12,608 bases of DNA from Candidatus Sabulitectum sp. (GTDB lineage Bacteria > Fermentibacterota > Fermentibacteria > Fermentibacterales > JCC-6): contig JAOZRM010000081.1 in the NCBI GenBank assembly GCA_029940175.1, positions 1 to 12,608 of the forward strand, written 5' to 3'. Positions 7,048-12,608 of this stretch are shown piece after piece. The notes beneath the pieces were generated by a model. It searched no databases. It had not been told where the DNA came from and saw only the letters and a list, made by a program, of their open reading frames with translations. The position numbers and the translations under genes were made by a program. Numbering within the stretch: the first letter of the stretch is position 1; each line of letters begins with the position of its first letter.

Positions 7048-7794
7048 GTGGCAGTTGCCACGGTGTTCCCTGGAATGTTCTCAACCTTTCTCGAAACAGG
7101 AGTTATAGGTAGAGGACTTGAGAAGGGTGTTGCTTCTGTTCAGATGTTTGATATTCGCAAACATCCCGTGGACAAGCGAGGTTCTGTGGACGACTATCAG
7201 TTTGGCGGTGGTTCAGGGATGGTTCTAAGACCGGAACCACTTTTCGATACTCTTGAGGAGATATCCTGGAGAGATGGTGCTCGTGTTGCCCTGATGACCC
7301 CACAGGGTAAACAACTTGATACTGATTATGCCAGAGAACTGGCTGAATGCAAAAAGCTTGTGATCTTTTGCGGAAGATACGGTGGGGTTGACGAGAGGTT
7401 CCGCCAAGAGGTGGTTACCGATGAAATTTGTGTTGGTGATGCGGTGGTGTCAGGAGGAGAGATCCCTGCCATGTATCTAATTGAAGCTGTTTTCAGATGG
7501 CTTCCCGGGGTACTTGGTCGGATGGATTCTGCACGCAGTGACAGTTTTGCAACTGGACTTCTTGATTTCCCCAGATACACCCGTCCCGCAGAATACAGAG
7601 GAATGAAGGTTCCAGAGGAACTTGTGTCCGGGAACCATGCTTTGATAACCGAGTGGCGTTTCAGGTCTGCTCTGGCAAAAACCAGAGAGGTAAGACCTGA
7701 TCTGCTTGTAAATTGTGATGAAAAAGAGACTGAAATACGATTCGCTGAAATAATGAAAGAGGCGGATCGCGCGAAGGAGCAGGACAATGGATGA
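7048..7794 (+). CDS. trmD: tRNA (guanine-N1)-methyltransferase TrmD
   Basis: TrmD methylates G37 of tRNAs with G36 using AdoMet and prevents frameshifting. The SPOUT knot region is recognisable: LMTPQGK (82-88), FCGRYGGVDERF (107-118), VGDAVVSGGE (129-138) and LLDFPRYTRP, followed by the C-terminal helical domain with NHALITEWR. Two conserved loop residues differ from what I recall of the family: YEG is YGG here (G112), and GDYV is GDAV (A132). The start is uncertain. GTG 7048 leads directly into VATVFPGMF, but the only good ribosome binding site, GGAGG at 7021-7025, is 22 nt upstream and much closer to non-standard codons (ATA 7030, CTG 7042) in the same frame. Length is normal at about 248. 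The stop overlaps the rplS start by 8 nt. Confidence 0.93.
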   Translation: MAVATVFPGMFSTFLETGVIGRGLEKGVASVQMFDIRKHPVDKRGSVDDYQFGGGSGMVLRPEPLFDTLEEISWRDGARVALMTPQGKQLDTDYARELAECKKLVIFCGRYGGVDERFRQEVVTDEICVGDAVVSGGEIPAMYLIEAVFRWLPGVLGRMDSARSDSFATGLLDFPRYTRPAEYRGMKVPEELVSGNHALITEWRFRSALAKTREVRPDLLVNCDEKETEIRFAEIMKEADRAKEQDNG

Positions 7795-8143
7795 ACTGCT
7801 GAGAAGTGTAGGTCAGGAGCAGATCAAAACAGATCTTCCTGATTTTAGAACGGGTGATACCGTTCGTGTTCACTATCAGGTGATTGAGGGCGATAAGGTC
7901 AGAGTACAGATTTTTGAGGGTACTGTGATCGCACGAAGAGGCGGCGGAATTGACGAGACCTTTATGGTAAGGAAAATTTCCGGCGGTGTTGGGGTTGAGA
8001 GGGTTTTCCCTTTGAATTCCCCTCGTATTGAGAGTATTGAAGTTACCAGGCATGGTAAGGTTCGCAGAAGCAAGCTCTTCTACCTCAGGAAGAAGACAGG
8101 CCGTGCTGCAAGAATCAAGGAACGCAGAGTTTACAAAAAGTAA
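7787..8143 (+). CDS. rplS: 50S ribosomal protein bL19
   Basis: This 118-residue protein matches bL19: DFRTGDTVRVHYQV, then RVQIFEGTVIARRGGG, FMVRKISGGVGVERVFPLNSP and the basic C-terminus with VRRSKLFYLRKKTGRAARI. bL19 sits at the subunit interface and contacts 23S and 16S rRNA. AAGGAG at 7774-7779 places the ATG at 7787, inside the trmD end, so the two are likely translationally coupled. The stop is one base before the GTG of the RNase HII fusion. Confidence 0.97.
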   Translation: MDELLRSVGQEQIKTDLPDFRTGDTVRVHYQVIEGDKVRVQIFEGTVIARRGGGIDETFMVRKISGGVGVERVFPLNSPRIESIEVTRHGKVRRSKLFYLRKKTGRAARIKERRVYKK

Positions 8144-8144
8144 A

Positions 8145-9104
8145 GTGTCAGAACTTTACCTTTTTGATCAGCGTTACAGGTCTGAGTATGGCGTAATAGC
8201 TGGCTTGGACGAAGCGGGAAGAGGACCTTTAGCAGGTCCTCTTGTTGCTTGTGCTGTAATTCTGCTTCCGGATTTTAACAGTGAGATTCTTACTGACAGC
8301 AAGAAACTCACAGACAAAACCCGCAGATTGCTCAAGCCTCTGATTGAGAACTCCACAGAAGCATGCTCGCTGGGTATTGTTACCGCTTCCGAAATTGATC
8401 AAAACAGAATGGCATGGGCAGTGAGAACTTCCTTCAGAAGAGCCATGGCTCCCATTTCAAACAAAACAGATGTTTTCCTTGTGGATGGTAACAGTGTTGC
8501 CAATTTGGAATCACCGTCCAGATTCCTGATAAAAGGCGACTCAAAAAGTCTCTCCATTGCTGCAGCAAGCGTTATTGCAAAGGTTACACGAGATGACATC
8601 ATGCTGGAAGCGCACTGCGAGTACCCGGAATACGGTTTCCACAGGCATAAGGGCTACGGTACTGCGGAGCACATTGCAATACTGAATAAACTGGGCCCCT
8701 GTCCCATACATAGAATGTCATTTGCTCCACTGAGCAGAATGTACCAGACTGGACAGATGTCTCTCTTTCCACTCGATAATCCAAATTCAGGAAAAGCAGC
8801 TGAAATACGTGCAGCTCGTTACTATGAGAATATTGGATTCAAAGTTTTGAACAGGAACTGGAGGTCTTCATCCGGTGAGATCGATCTTATTGTACAAAAC
8901 GACAGCACGGTCTTTTTTGTTGAGGTCAAATCCACTCTCACCAATGACGAGAAGCTAGCCCTGGAAAAAATAGACAATGCAAAGCTGAAGAGAATCAGAA
9001 ACGCAGCAGAGGAATGGATGACCTCCAATGACTATCAGGGGGAATGCAGTATTGAAGCTGTGTTGGTTACTTCCAAAAACTTGAAGCGTATCCCAGTCGG
9101 GTAA
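8145..9104 (+). CDS. rnhB: RNase HII fused to a YraN/UPF0102 nuclease-fold domain
   Basis: The 319-residue protein joins two proteins that are normally separate. Residues 1-196 are RNase HII, which cleaves the RNA strand of RNA/DNA hybrids and single ribonucleotides in DNA. Visible are GLDEAGRGPLAGP with catalytic D22 and E23, TDSKKL (50-55), D114 in LVDGN, D150 in AKVTRD, and HKGYGT (168-173). A short linker (about 197-214) leads to a UPF0102 domain: GKAAEIRAARYYENIGFKVLNRN, then SGEIDLI (E245, D247) and FFVEVKS (E260, K262). This is the acidic-plus-lysine core of restriction-endonuclease-like folds. The GTG at 8145 follows the rplS TAA by one base and gives the usual RNase HII N-terminus. 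A start inside rplS (8028 or 8103) would add non-homologous sequence. Last gene of the operon. Confidence 0.92.
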   Translation: MSELYLFDQRYRSEYGVIAGLDEAGRGPLAGPLVACAVILLPDFNSEILTDSKKLTDKTRRLLKPLIENSTEACSLGIVTASEIDQNRMAWAVRTSFRRAMAPISNKTDVFLVDGNSVANLESPSRFLIKGDSKSLSIAAASVIAKVTRDDIMLEAHCEYPEYGFHRHKGYGTAEHIAILNKLGPCPIHRMSFAPLSRMYQTGQMSLFPLDNPNSGKAAEIRAARYYENIGFKVLNRNWRSSSGEIDLIVQNDSTVFFVEVKSTLTNDEKLALEKIDNAKLKRIRNAAEEWMTSNDYQGECSIEAVLVTSKNLKRIPVG

Positions 9105-9151
9105 TTATTGAGAAATCCTGAAAAGAAAAAACATACTTTAACGGTGGGGTA

Positions 9152-9180
9152 TTGCTTTGGTTATGCTTTCCTGCTATATT
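9152..9180 (+). promoter_or_regulatory. Promoter of the putative selenoprotein gene
   Basis: TTGCTT (9152-9157), a 17-nt spacer and TATATT (9175-9180) form a good sigma70-type promoter in the 107-nt gap after the RNase HII fusion. Transcription would start near 9187, about 25 nt before the ATG at 9212. No terminator hairpin was seen between the fusion gene and this promoter, so read-through is possible. Confidence 0.6.
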
Positions 9181-9211
9181 TCGTGAAACCCAATCTTGAA
9201 AGAGGCTTAGT

Positions 9212-10201
9212 ATGAAATTGACTGTTTTTGCACTATTGATTCTTGCGGTTGCCGGATTGGCAGCGGAGAGAGTTGTTCTCTGGGAGTATTACACTCAAAC
9301 TGGTTGAGGCACATGCATAAGCAGCTGGTCAGCTGTTAAAGCCGCTCTCAATCCAATTGTAGCGTCTGGTGAAGTCTCACCGATTTACATGTTCCACAAT
9401 GGCCCAGCAAGCTGTTCATACAATTCTGGCAGACAGAGTTTCTACGGGATCACAGGAACCCCAACAGTGAAAATTGATGGTCTTGCCGCCAGTTCCAGTC
9501 CGTCAGCATACGCTACTGCTATAAACAACAGGCTTTCTGTACCATCTTACATAGACATTGATGTGGATATGGTTGGAGATGAAAACGGAGGAACTGCATA
9601 CATTTCAGTTACTGCAGAGCAAGCTCCAGCTTCAGGAACAATCAAGGTATGGACTGTTATTCTCGAGGATTACGAAACGGCCACTTCCGCATGGGGTGGT
9701 TATAACGGTCAGGAAATGATGTGGATCCCCGTTGCAAATCCAGTGAATGGTACTGTTCTCAATTTCACCGGATCTTATCCTCAGACAATCCAGGTCTCAG
9801 GTAATTATACCCTGAATCCAGCAGCGCATCCCTATGATGATCTTAATGTGGCTACTTATGTTCAATACACTACAGGAACAAGGGAAGTTCTGAATGCCAG
9901 CTTTGTTGAGCTTAACGACACGGGATCAGGCATTTACGACGAGGGAACTTTTCCTGTAGTCACAAGCTCCGTACTGAATGCGTGGCCTAATCCAACAACA
10001 GGAGCCTTTGCTGTATCCAGCTTAATGCCGGATGGAACAACTGGAACTGTTGAGATATTCGATATTGCCGGGCGTTCAATCGAGCATTTCAGTGCCGGTG
10101 CTGTTCAGAGCATGAATATTGAAGAGACCGGTGTGTACTTCATAAGACTTACCACAAGTTCAGGTGAAGTGATCAGAAAACAGGTTGCAGTCGTCAGGTA
10201 G
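9212..10201 (+). CDS. Putative secreted selenoprotein: thioredoxin-like (UxxC) with T9SS sorting domain
   Basis: The reading frame runs from ATG 9212 (GAGG at 9202-9205, 6-nt spacer) to TAG 10201 and is interrupted only by TGA at 9305-9307, codon 32. Reading it as selenocysteine gives 329 residues. A Sec-type signal peptide (1-18, cleavage near GLAA) leads to a strand VVLWEYYTQTG, then U32-G33-T34-C35, exactly a CxxC redox motif with the first Cys replaced by Sec. The thioredoxin cis-Pro loop GTPTVKIDG follows (P84). A beta-rich Omp28-like middle and a C-terminal T9SS type A sorting domain (about 249-329, with PNPTTGAF, VEIFDIAGR and GVYFIRL) complete it. A SECIS-like hairpin follows the TGA. 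The next ATG (9389) lacks a ribosome binding site and would skip the signal peptide and active site. The alternative is a nonsense-mutated gene. Likely a secreted or cell-surface thiol oxidoreductase. Confidence 0.8.
9305..9343 (+). promoter_or_regulatory. SECIS-like hairpin directly after an in-frame UGA
   Basis: UGA (9305-9307) is followed by GGC (9308-9310), which can pair with GCC (9341-9343) at the base. The upper stem, 9320-9326 with 9331-9337, has seven pairs (one G-U) and closes a GGUC loop at 9327-9330. The loop starts 19 nt after the UGA. Bacterial SECIS elements sit immediately 3' of the UGA within the coding region and need a G early in the apical loop. From memory, the E. coli fdhF element has the same GGUC loop at nearly the same distance. 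The hairpin lies in coding sequence, so both protein and RNA constrain it. Confidence 0.72.
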
Positions 10202-10221
10202 TCTCTTGATTTATCTGAGAG

Positions 10222-10247
10222 GGGGAGGATTCTCAAGAATCCTCCCC
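10222..10247 (+). terminator. Strong hairpin after the selenoprotein gene, probable terminator
   Basis: GGGGAGGATTC (10222-10232) and GAATCCTCCCC (10237-10247) form a perfect 11-bp stem with a TCAA loop, extendable by two further pairs (10221 and 10220 with 10248 and 10249). It starts 20 nt after the TAG. Only a short pyrimidine run (TTCCT) follows rather than a clean U-tract, so termination may be partial or factor-aided. Confidence 0.7.
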
Positions 10248-10327
10248 TTCCTATTGACTTTGAAACAAATTCCGGTTAATTTGCCTCTCCCTATAAATAC
10301 AAACCTATATTTTCGAAAGGGAACAGA

Positions 10328-11374
10328 ATGAGCAAATGGCTTGTGACCGGAGGGTCAGGTTTTCTGGGAATAAATCTTATACGTGCACTGGTAGCACAGG
10401 GGCATGATGTTGTATCCATAGACATAGAACCATTTACATACTCCGATCTTGTAGACAAAATTGACCATCGTGTTGTAGATATCAGAGATCGAGAGGCGGT
10501 TGACAGGTGTATGGCTCTGGGAATTGATGTTTTTATGCACGGGGCGGCGGCACTTCCTCTATACAAAAAATCAGATATTCTTTCCACAAATGTTCAGGGA
10601 ACCCTGAATGTTATGGAATCCGCACACAAATATGGAGTTAATCGCGGAATCTACATCTCGTCAACGGCTGTTTACGGTATTCCGGAGAAACATCCTTTGT
10701 TTGAGGATGATCCCCTTGTAGGCGTGGGACCGTACGGACATACAAAGATAGAAGCAGAAAAGATTGTCAGCGATTTCCGCCAAAAAGGAATGACCATTAC
10801 GAGCATCAGACCAAAATCATTTGTTGGACCTGAGCGGCTTGGTGTGTTTGCTATTTTCTATCAGTGGGCTTCAGAGGGAAGAAGTTTTCCCATGATCGGA
10901 AGGGGGGAGAACCTCTACCAGCTTCTGCATGTTGAAGATCTGTGCAATTCAATTATTATGTCTGCTGAACACGAAAATACTGAAGCAGTGAATACGGAGT
11001 TTAACATAGGAGCCAAGGAATTCTCCACTATGCGGGAAGACTACCAGGTTGTTCTGGACAAGGCAGGATTTGGCAGGAAGATCAAAGAGTCTCCGGCACA
11101 TCTGGTTATCTTTGCCCTGGAGGTACTTGACTTCTTCAATCTTTCACCGCTTTATCCCTGGGTATATAAAACTGCAACCAAAGACTCGTTTGTGTCTATT
11201 GATAAAGCGGAAAAAATGATTGGTTTTACACCGGAGTTTTCAAACAAGGATGCTCTCTTAAGAAATTATCAGTGGTACCTTGATAACAAGGATAAATTTC
11301 AAAAGAGTGATGGAGTTTCTCACAGAGCTCCATGGAGCCAGGGAGTACTGGGACTGGCAAGATATTTTTTCTAA
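10328..11374 (+). CDS. NAD-dependent epimerase/dehydratase (extended SDR family)
   Basis: The 348-residue protein is an extended short-chain dehydrogenase. It has the Rossmann motif TGGSGFLG (7-14), an acidic D32 at the end of the second strand favouring NAD(H), HGAA (71-74), ISSTAVYG (110-117) and the catalytic Y136-x-x-x-K140 in YGHTK. SIRPKSFVGP and LLHVEDLC in the second half are typical of UDP-sugar epimerases and 3-beta-HSD-like relatives. The substrate is probably a nucleotide sugar or a related lipid-linked compound, but the sequence does not settle it. The C-terminal stretch (about 245-348) is less typical and contains a hydrophobic patch around LVIFALEVLDFF. AAAGGGA at 10316-10322 serves as ribosome binding site. 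A clear terminator lies before it; the promoter is not obvious. Confidence 0.88.
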   Translation: MSKWLVTGGSGFLGINLIRALVAQGHDVVSIDIEPFTYSDLVDKIDHRVVDIRDREAVDRCMALGIDVFMHGAAALPLYKKSDILSTNVQGTLNVMESAHKYGVNRGIYISSTAVYGIPEKHPLFEDDPLVGVGPYGHTKIEAEKIVSDFRQKGMTITSIRPKSFVGPERLGVFAIFYQWASEGRSFPMIGRGENLYQLLHVEDLCNSIIMSAEHENTEAVNTEFNIGAKEFSTMREDYQVVLDKAGFGRKIKESPAHLVIFALEVLDFFNLSPLYPWVYKTATKDSFVSIDKAEKMIGFTPEFSNKDALLRNYQWYLDNKDKFQKSDGVSHRAPWSQGVLGLARYFF

Positions 11375-11413
11375 ATCTTTGTGGTACCAGGTGTTTGTAA
11401 ACAGGGAGGAAAC

Positions 11414-12259
11414 ATGAAGAGAATTATCGGAATTACGATGCTACTGTCTATTGCGTTGCTCGCCGGATGCGGTGAAGCTGACCAACCGGAGATCGAGGAA
11501 GTTGCAGGATCTGAAGATGCTGCCGACGTTGAGGTAGCTGAGGAAGCACCAGTAGAAATTGAAGTAGCTGTGCTATATCCCGAAGGTACCCTTGACCCTT
11601 CCCTGGTCACAGCCGATGTACCTGTTTCGTGCAGAGCTCTTTTCAACGCCTTTTACGCCTGGGATGGGCAGACGGTTGTTATTCAAGGATATCCCTTTGT
11701 TCATTACGGCGACAGCATAACAATAGAGGACGATATTGAACTTGTTGCAGTTGCCGGAGAAAGAGATAAGCTTCTCAAGGTTACATTCCCTGATTCTCTG
11801 AACCTGAGAATTGCTGCAGATGAACTTCTTACAGTATCAGGAACAGTTGATTACAGCTGGACAGGAAGAATTGAACTTGTGGAAGGCACTGTTGTTACAG
11901 ATGCAGTTCTGATTGATATATCTGAGGTAAGTCCATACACATACGACGGCACTTCTGCTGTGGAAGTTCAAGCGTTCTTTGACCTTTTCAACGCCTGGAT
12001 TGGTATGGAAGTTACGGTTGAAGGTTATTACTTTGGTTCAACCACTTCATCTGGTGCCGATTATCATATCGTGAGAATTGATCTCCAGGACCCCGAGACT
12101 CGGGACAAGTGTGCAGCCTGCGAAATGACCGGTGAGATCCCGGAGGACGTTTCTAATGCCATGCTGGAAAATCGTGACGGTGTTCAGATCCGTGGAACTA
12201 TTGCTGGAGAATCATTCAGCATTGTCGGTCTTGAAGGCTGCGAGCTGGTGAACAGATAG
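11414..12259 (+). CDS. Lipoprotein with a duplicated OB-fold-like domain
   Basis: The start is ATG 11414, preceded by GGAGG at 11405-11409; an in-frame GTG at 11381 would hide the signal peptide. The 281-residue product begins MKRIIGIT and has lipobox LLAGC with lipidated C19. An acidic Glu/Ala/Val-rich linker (about 20-55) follows. Then come two copies of the same module. Each opens with a motif of the form A-x-F-x-x-F-N-A-W-x-G-x-x-V-x-I-x-G-Y (ALFNAFYAWDGQTVVIQGY and AFFDLFNAWIGMEVTVEGY). They continue as beta-rich segments ending in a GTV or GTI strand, as in small OB-fold domains. The second copy contains a CAAC motif within DKCAACEMTG that the first lacks. I do not recognise a functional family. 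It lies 39 nt after the SDR gene and may be cotranscribed with it. Likely anchored in the outer or inner membrane facing the periplasm. Confidence 0.8.
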   Translation: MKRIIGITMLLSIALLAGCGEADQPEIEEVAGSEDAADVEVAEEAPVEIEVAVLYPEGTLDPSLVTADVPVSCRALFNAFYAWDGQTVVIQGYPFVHYGDSITIEDDIELVAVAGERDKLLKVTFPDSLNLRIAADELLTVSGTVDYSWTGRIELVEGTVVTDAVLIDISEVSPYTYDGTSAVEVQAFFDLFNAWIGMEVTVEGYYFGSTTSSGADYHIVRIDLQDPETRDKCAACEMTGEIPEDVSNAMLENRDGVQIRGTIAGESFSIVGLEGCELVNR

Positions 12260-12270
12260 TATTGTTTTTC

Positions 12271-12292
12271 TGCCGGGGAGAGATCCCCGGCA
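12271..12292. terminator. Hairpin between convergent genes, possible bidirectional terminator
   Basis: TGCCGGGG (12271-12278) and CCCCGGCA (12285-12292) form a perfect 8-bp stem with a 6-nt loop, 11 nt after the lipoprotein stop. Neither side carries a convincing U-tract in the right orientation, so it is a weak intrinsic terminator, though its place between convergent genes supports the role. Confidence 0.5.
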
Positions 12293-12306
12293 AATCCTCC
12301 CTTTAG

Positions 12307-12323
12307 TCCGGTGGAGAACCGGA
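12307..12323. terminator. Second hairpin next to the stop of the minus-strand gene
   Basis: TCCGGT (12307-12312) and ACCGGA (12318-12323) pair around a GGAGA loop, beginning 2 nt beyond the minus-strand TAG. There is no U-tract. It may act with the hairpin at 12271-12292 to end the minus-strand transcript. Confidence 0.4.
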
Positions 12324-12325
12324 TC

Positions 12326-12608
12326 CTATAAAACAGCGACAGTGTAACTTAACACTGTGCTTTCATTCTCATTTTCATTCTTGTTTTCAGCTTGTATTCT
12401 AAGAAGATAAATTCCTGCAGAAACTCCCGGAAAGGAACATCTGTGGTTTCCCGGTTGCATATTTGCTGTTATAACCGGTTCCACCACTCTTCCTGAAAGA
12501 TCAATAACTTGAACAGATATGTAGTGTTCATCAAGGAGGATGAGATCAAATGAGATGCCTCCTGCACAGGGATTGCAGCTAATGCGAACATCAAGAATCC
12601 CCTCTTCA
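12326..12608 (-). CDS. C-terminal end of a T9SS-sorted secreted protein (partial, 5' end outside window)
   Basis: On the minus strand a frame enters at the window edge and runs 93 codons to TAG at 12328-12326. It reads as a T9SS type A sorting domain: CNPCAGGISFDLILLDE, then SVQVIDLSGRVV, a GNHRCSFPGVSAGIYLLRIQA strand pair and a final hydrophobic STVLSYTVAVL. These correspond to the NP motif, the IYD-x-x-GR strand and the G-x-Y-x-x-R strand of such domains. It would be cleaved after transport across the outer membrane, leaving the cargo surface-attached or secreted. Two or three Cys residues and an Asn/Glu-rich stretch (ENKNENENES) just before the last strand are less usual. The functional part of the protein lies beyond the window. 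Confidence 0.85.
   Translation of the reverse strand, partial: EEGILDVRISCNPCAGGISFDLILLDEHYISVQVIDLSGRVVEPVITANMQPGNHRCSFPGVSAGIYLLRIQAENKNENENESTVLSYTVAVL

Noticed and set aside
8028..8144. Longer N-terminus of the RNase HII fusion overlapping rplS
   Set aside because: The extra residues are an out-of-frame reading of bL19 and do not match the RNase HII N-terminus.
9305..9307. TGA as a sign of a reassigned genetic code (UGA to Trp or Gly)
   Set aside because: TGA is the proper terminator of the genes ending at 1355, 1944, 2648, 6534 and 7794, all of normal length.
9389..10201. Start of the thioredoxin-like gene at the ATG at 9389
   Set aside because: No ribosome binding site, and this would remove the signal peptide and the redox motif while the upstream in-frame sequence is clearly the same protein with its own promoter.
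10254..10311. Promoter boxes upstream of the SDR gene (TTGACT, TATAAA, TATATT)
   Set aside because: Individual boxes exist, but no pair combines good matches with 16-18 nt spacing, so I did not call a promoter.
12339..12358. ACAGTGT/ACACTGT inverted repeat as a terminator
   Set aside because: It lies within the coding end of the minus-strand T9SS gene, before its stop, so it is probably incidental.

Overview
The window looks like one contig from a Gram-negative bacterium of the FCB superphylum (Bacteroidetes and relatives), probably an uncultured candidate phylum. The reasons are two proteins with type IX secretion (T9SS) type A sorting domains (9212-10201 and the partial gene at 12326-12608), two lipoproteins, moderate GC, and a standard genetic code. 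TGA ends at least five ordinary genes here. The exact phylum cannot be read from the sequence; a Fermentibacteria-like lineage is only a guess.

Layout. Positions 1-335 (minus) hold the start of a FIST-domain sensory protein, divergent from the next block. Positions 657-4450 (plus) form a tight gene series: a glyoxalase II-like metallo-hydrolase, an HD-domain phosphohydrolase, a DUF554 membrane protein, a membrane-anchored PASTA-repeat protein with a suspicious N-terminus, ribulose-phosphate 3-epimerase (rpe) and a small lipoprotein. A near-consensus sigma70-type promoter at 4458-4485 then opens a conserved translation and export operon: ffh, rpsP, khpA, rimM, trmD, rplS, and an unusual fusion of RNase HII to a YraN/UPF0102 nuclease-fold domain. 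This operon is rich in non-ATG starts (TTG for ffh and rpsP, GTG for trmD and the fusion).

The most striking element is at 9212-10201. An exported thioredoxin-like protein with a C-terminal T9SS sorting domain is interrupted at codon 32 by an in-frame TGA, exactly where the first Cys of a CxxC redox motif should be (Sec-Gly-Thr-Cys). Directly after the TGA lies a hairpin with a 7-bp stem and a GGUC apical loop 19 nt downstream, a layout closely resembling bacterial SECIS elements. The gene has its own promoter and ribosome binding site, and the frame stays open for 297 codons after the TGA. I read it as a secreted selenoprotein, not a pseudogene. It appears to be a T9SS-sorted selenoprotein, a combination I do not recall being described.

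After a strong terminator-like hairpin come an extended-SDR sugar epimerase/dehydratase-like gene (10328-11374) and a lipoprotein with an internally duplicated domain (11414-12259). Converging on these from the right edge is the C-terminal end of another T9SS cargo protein.
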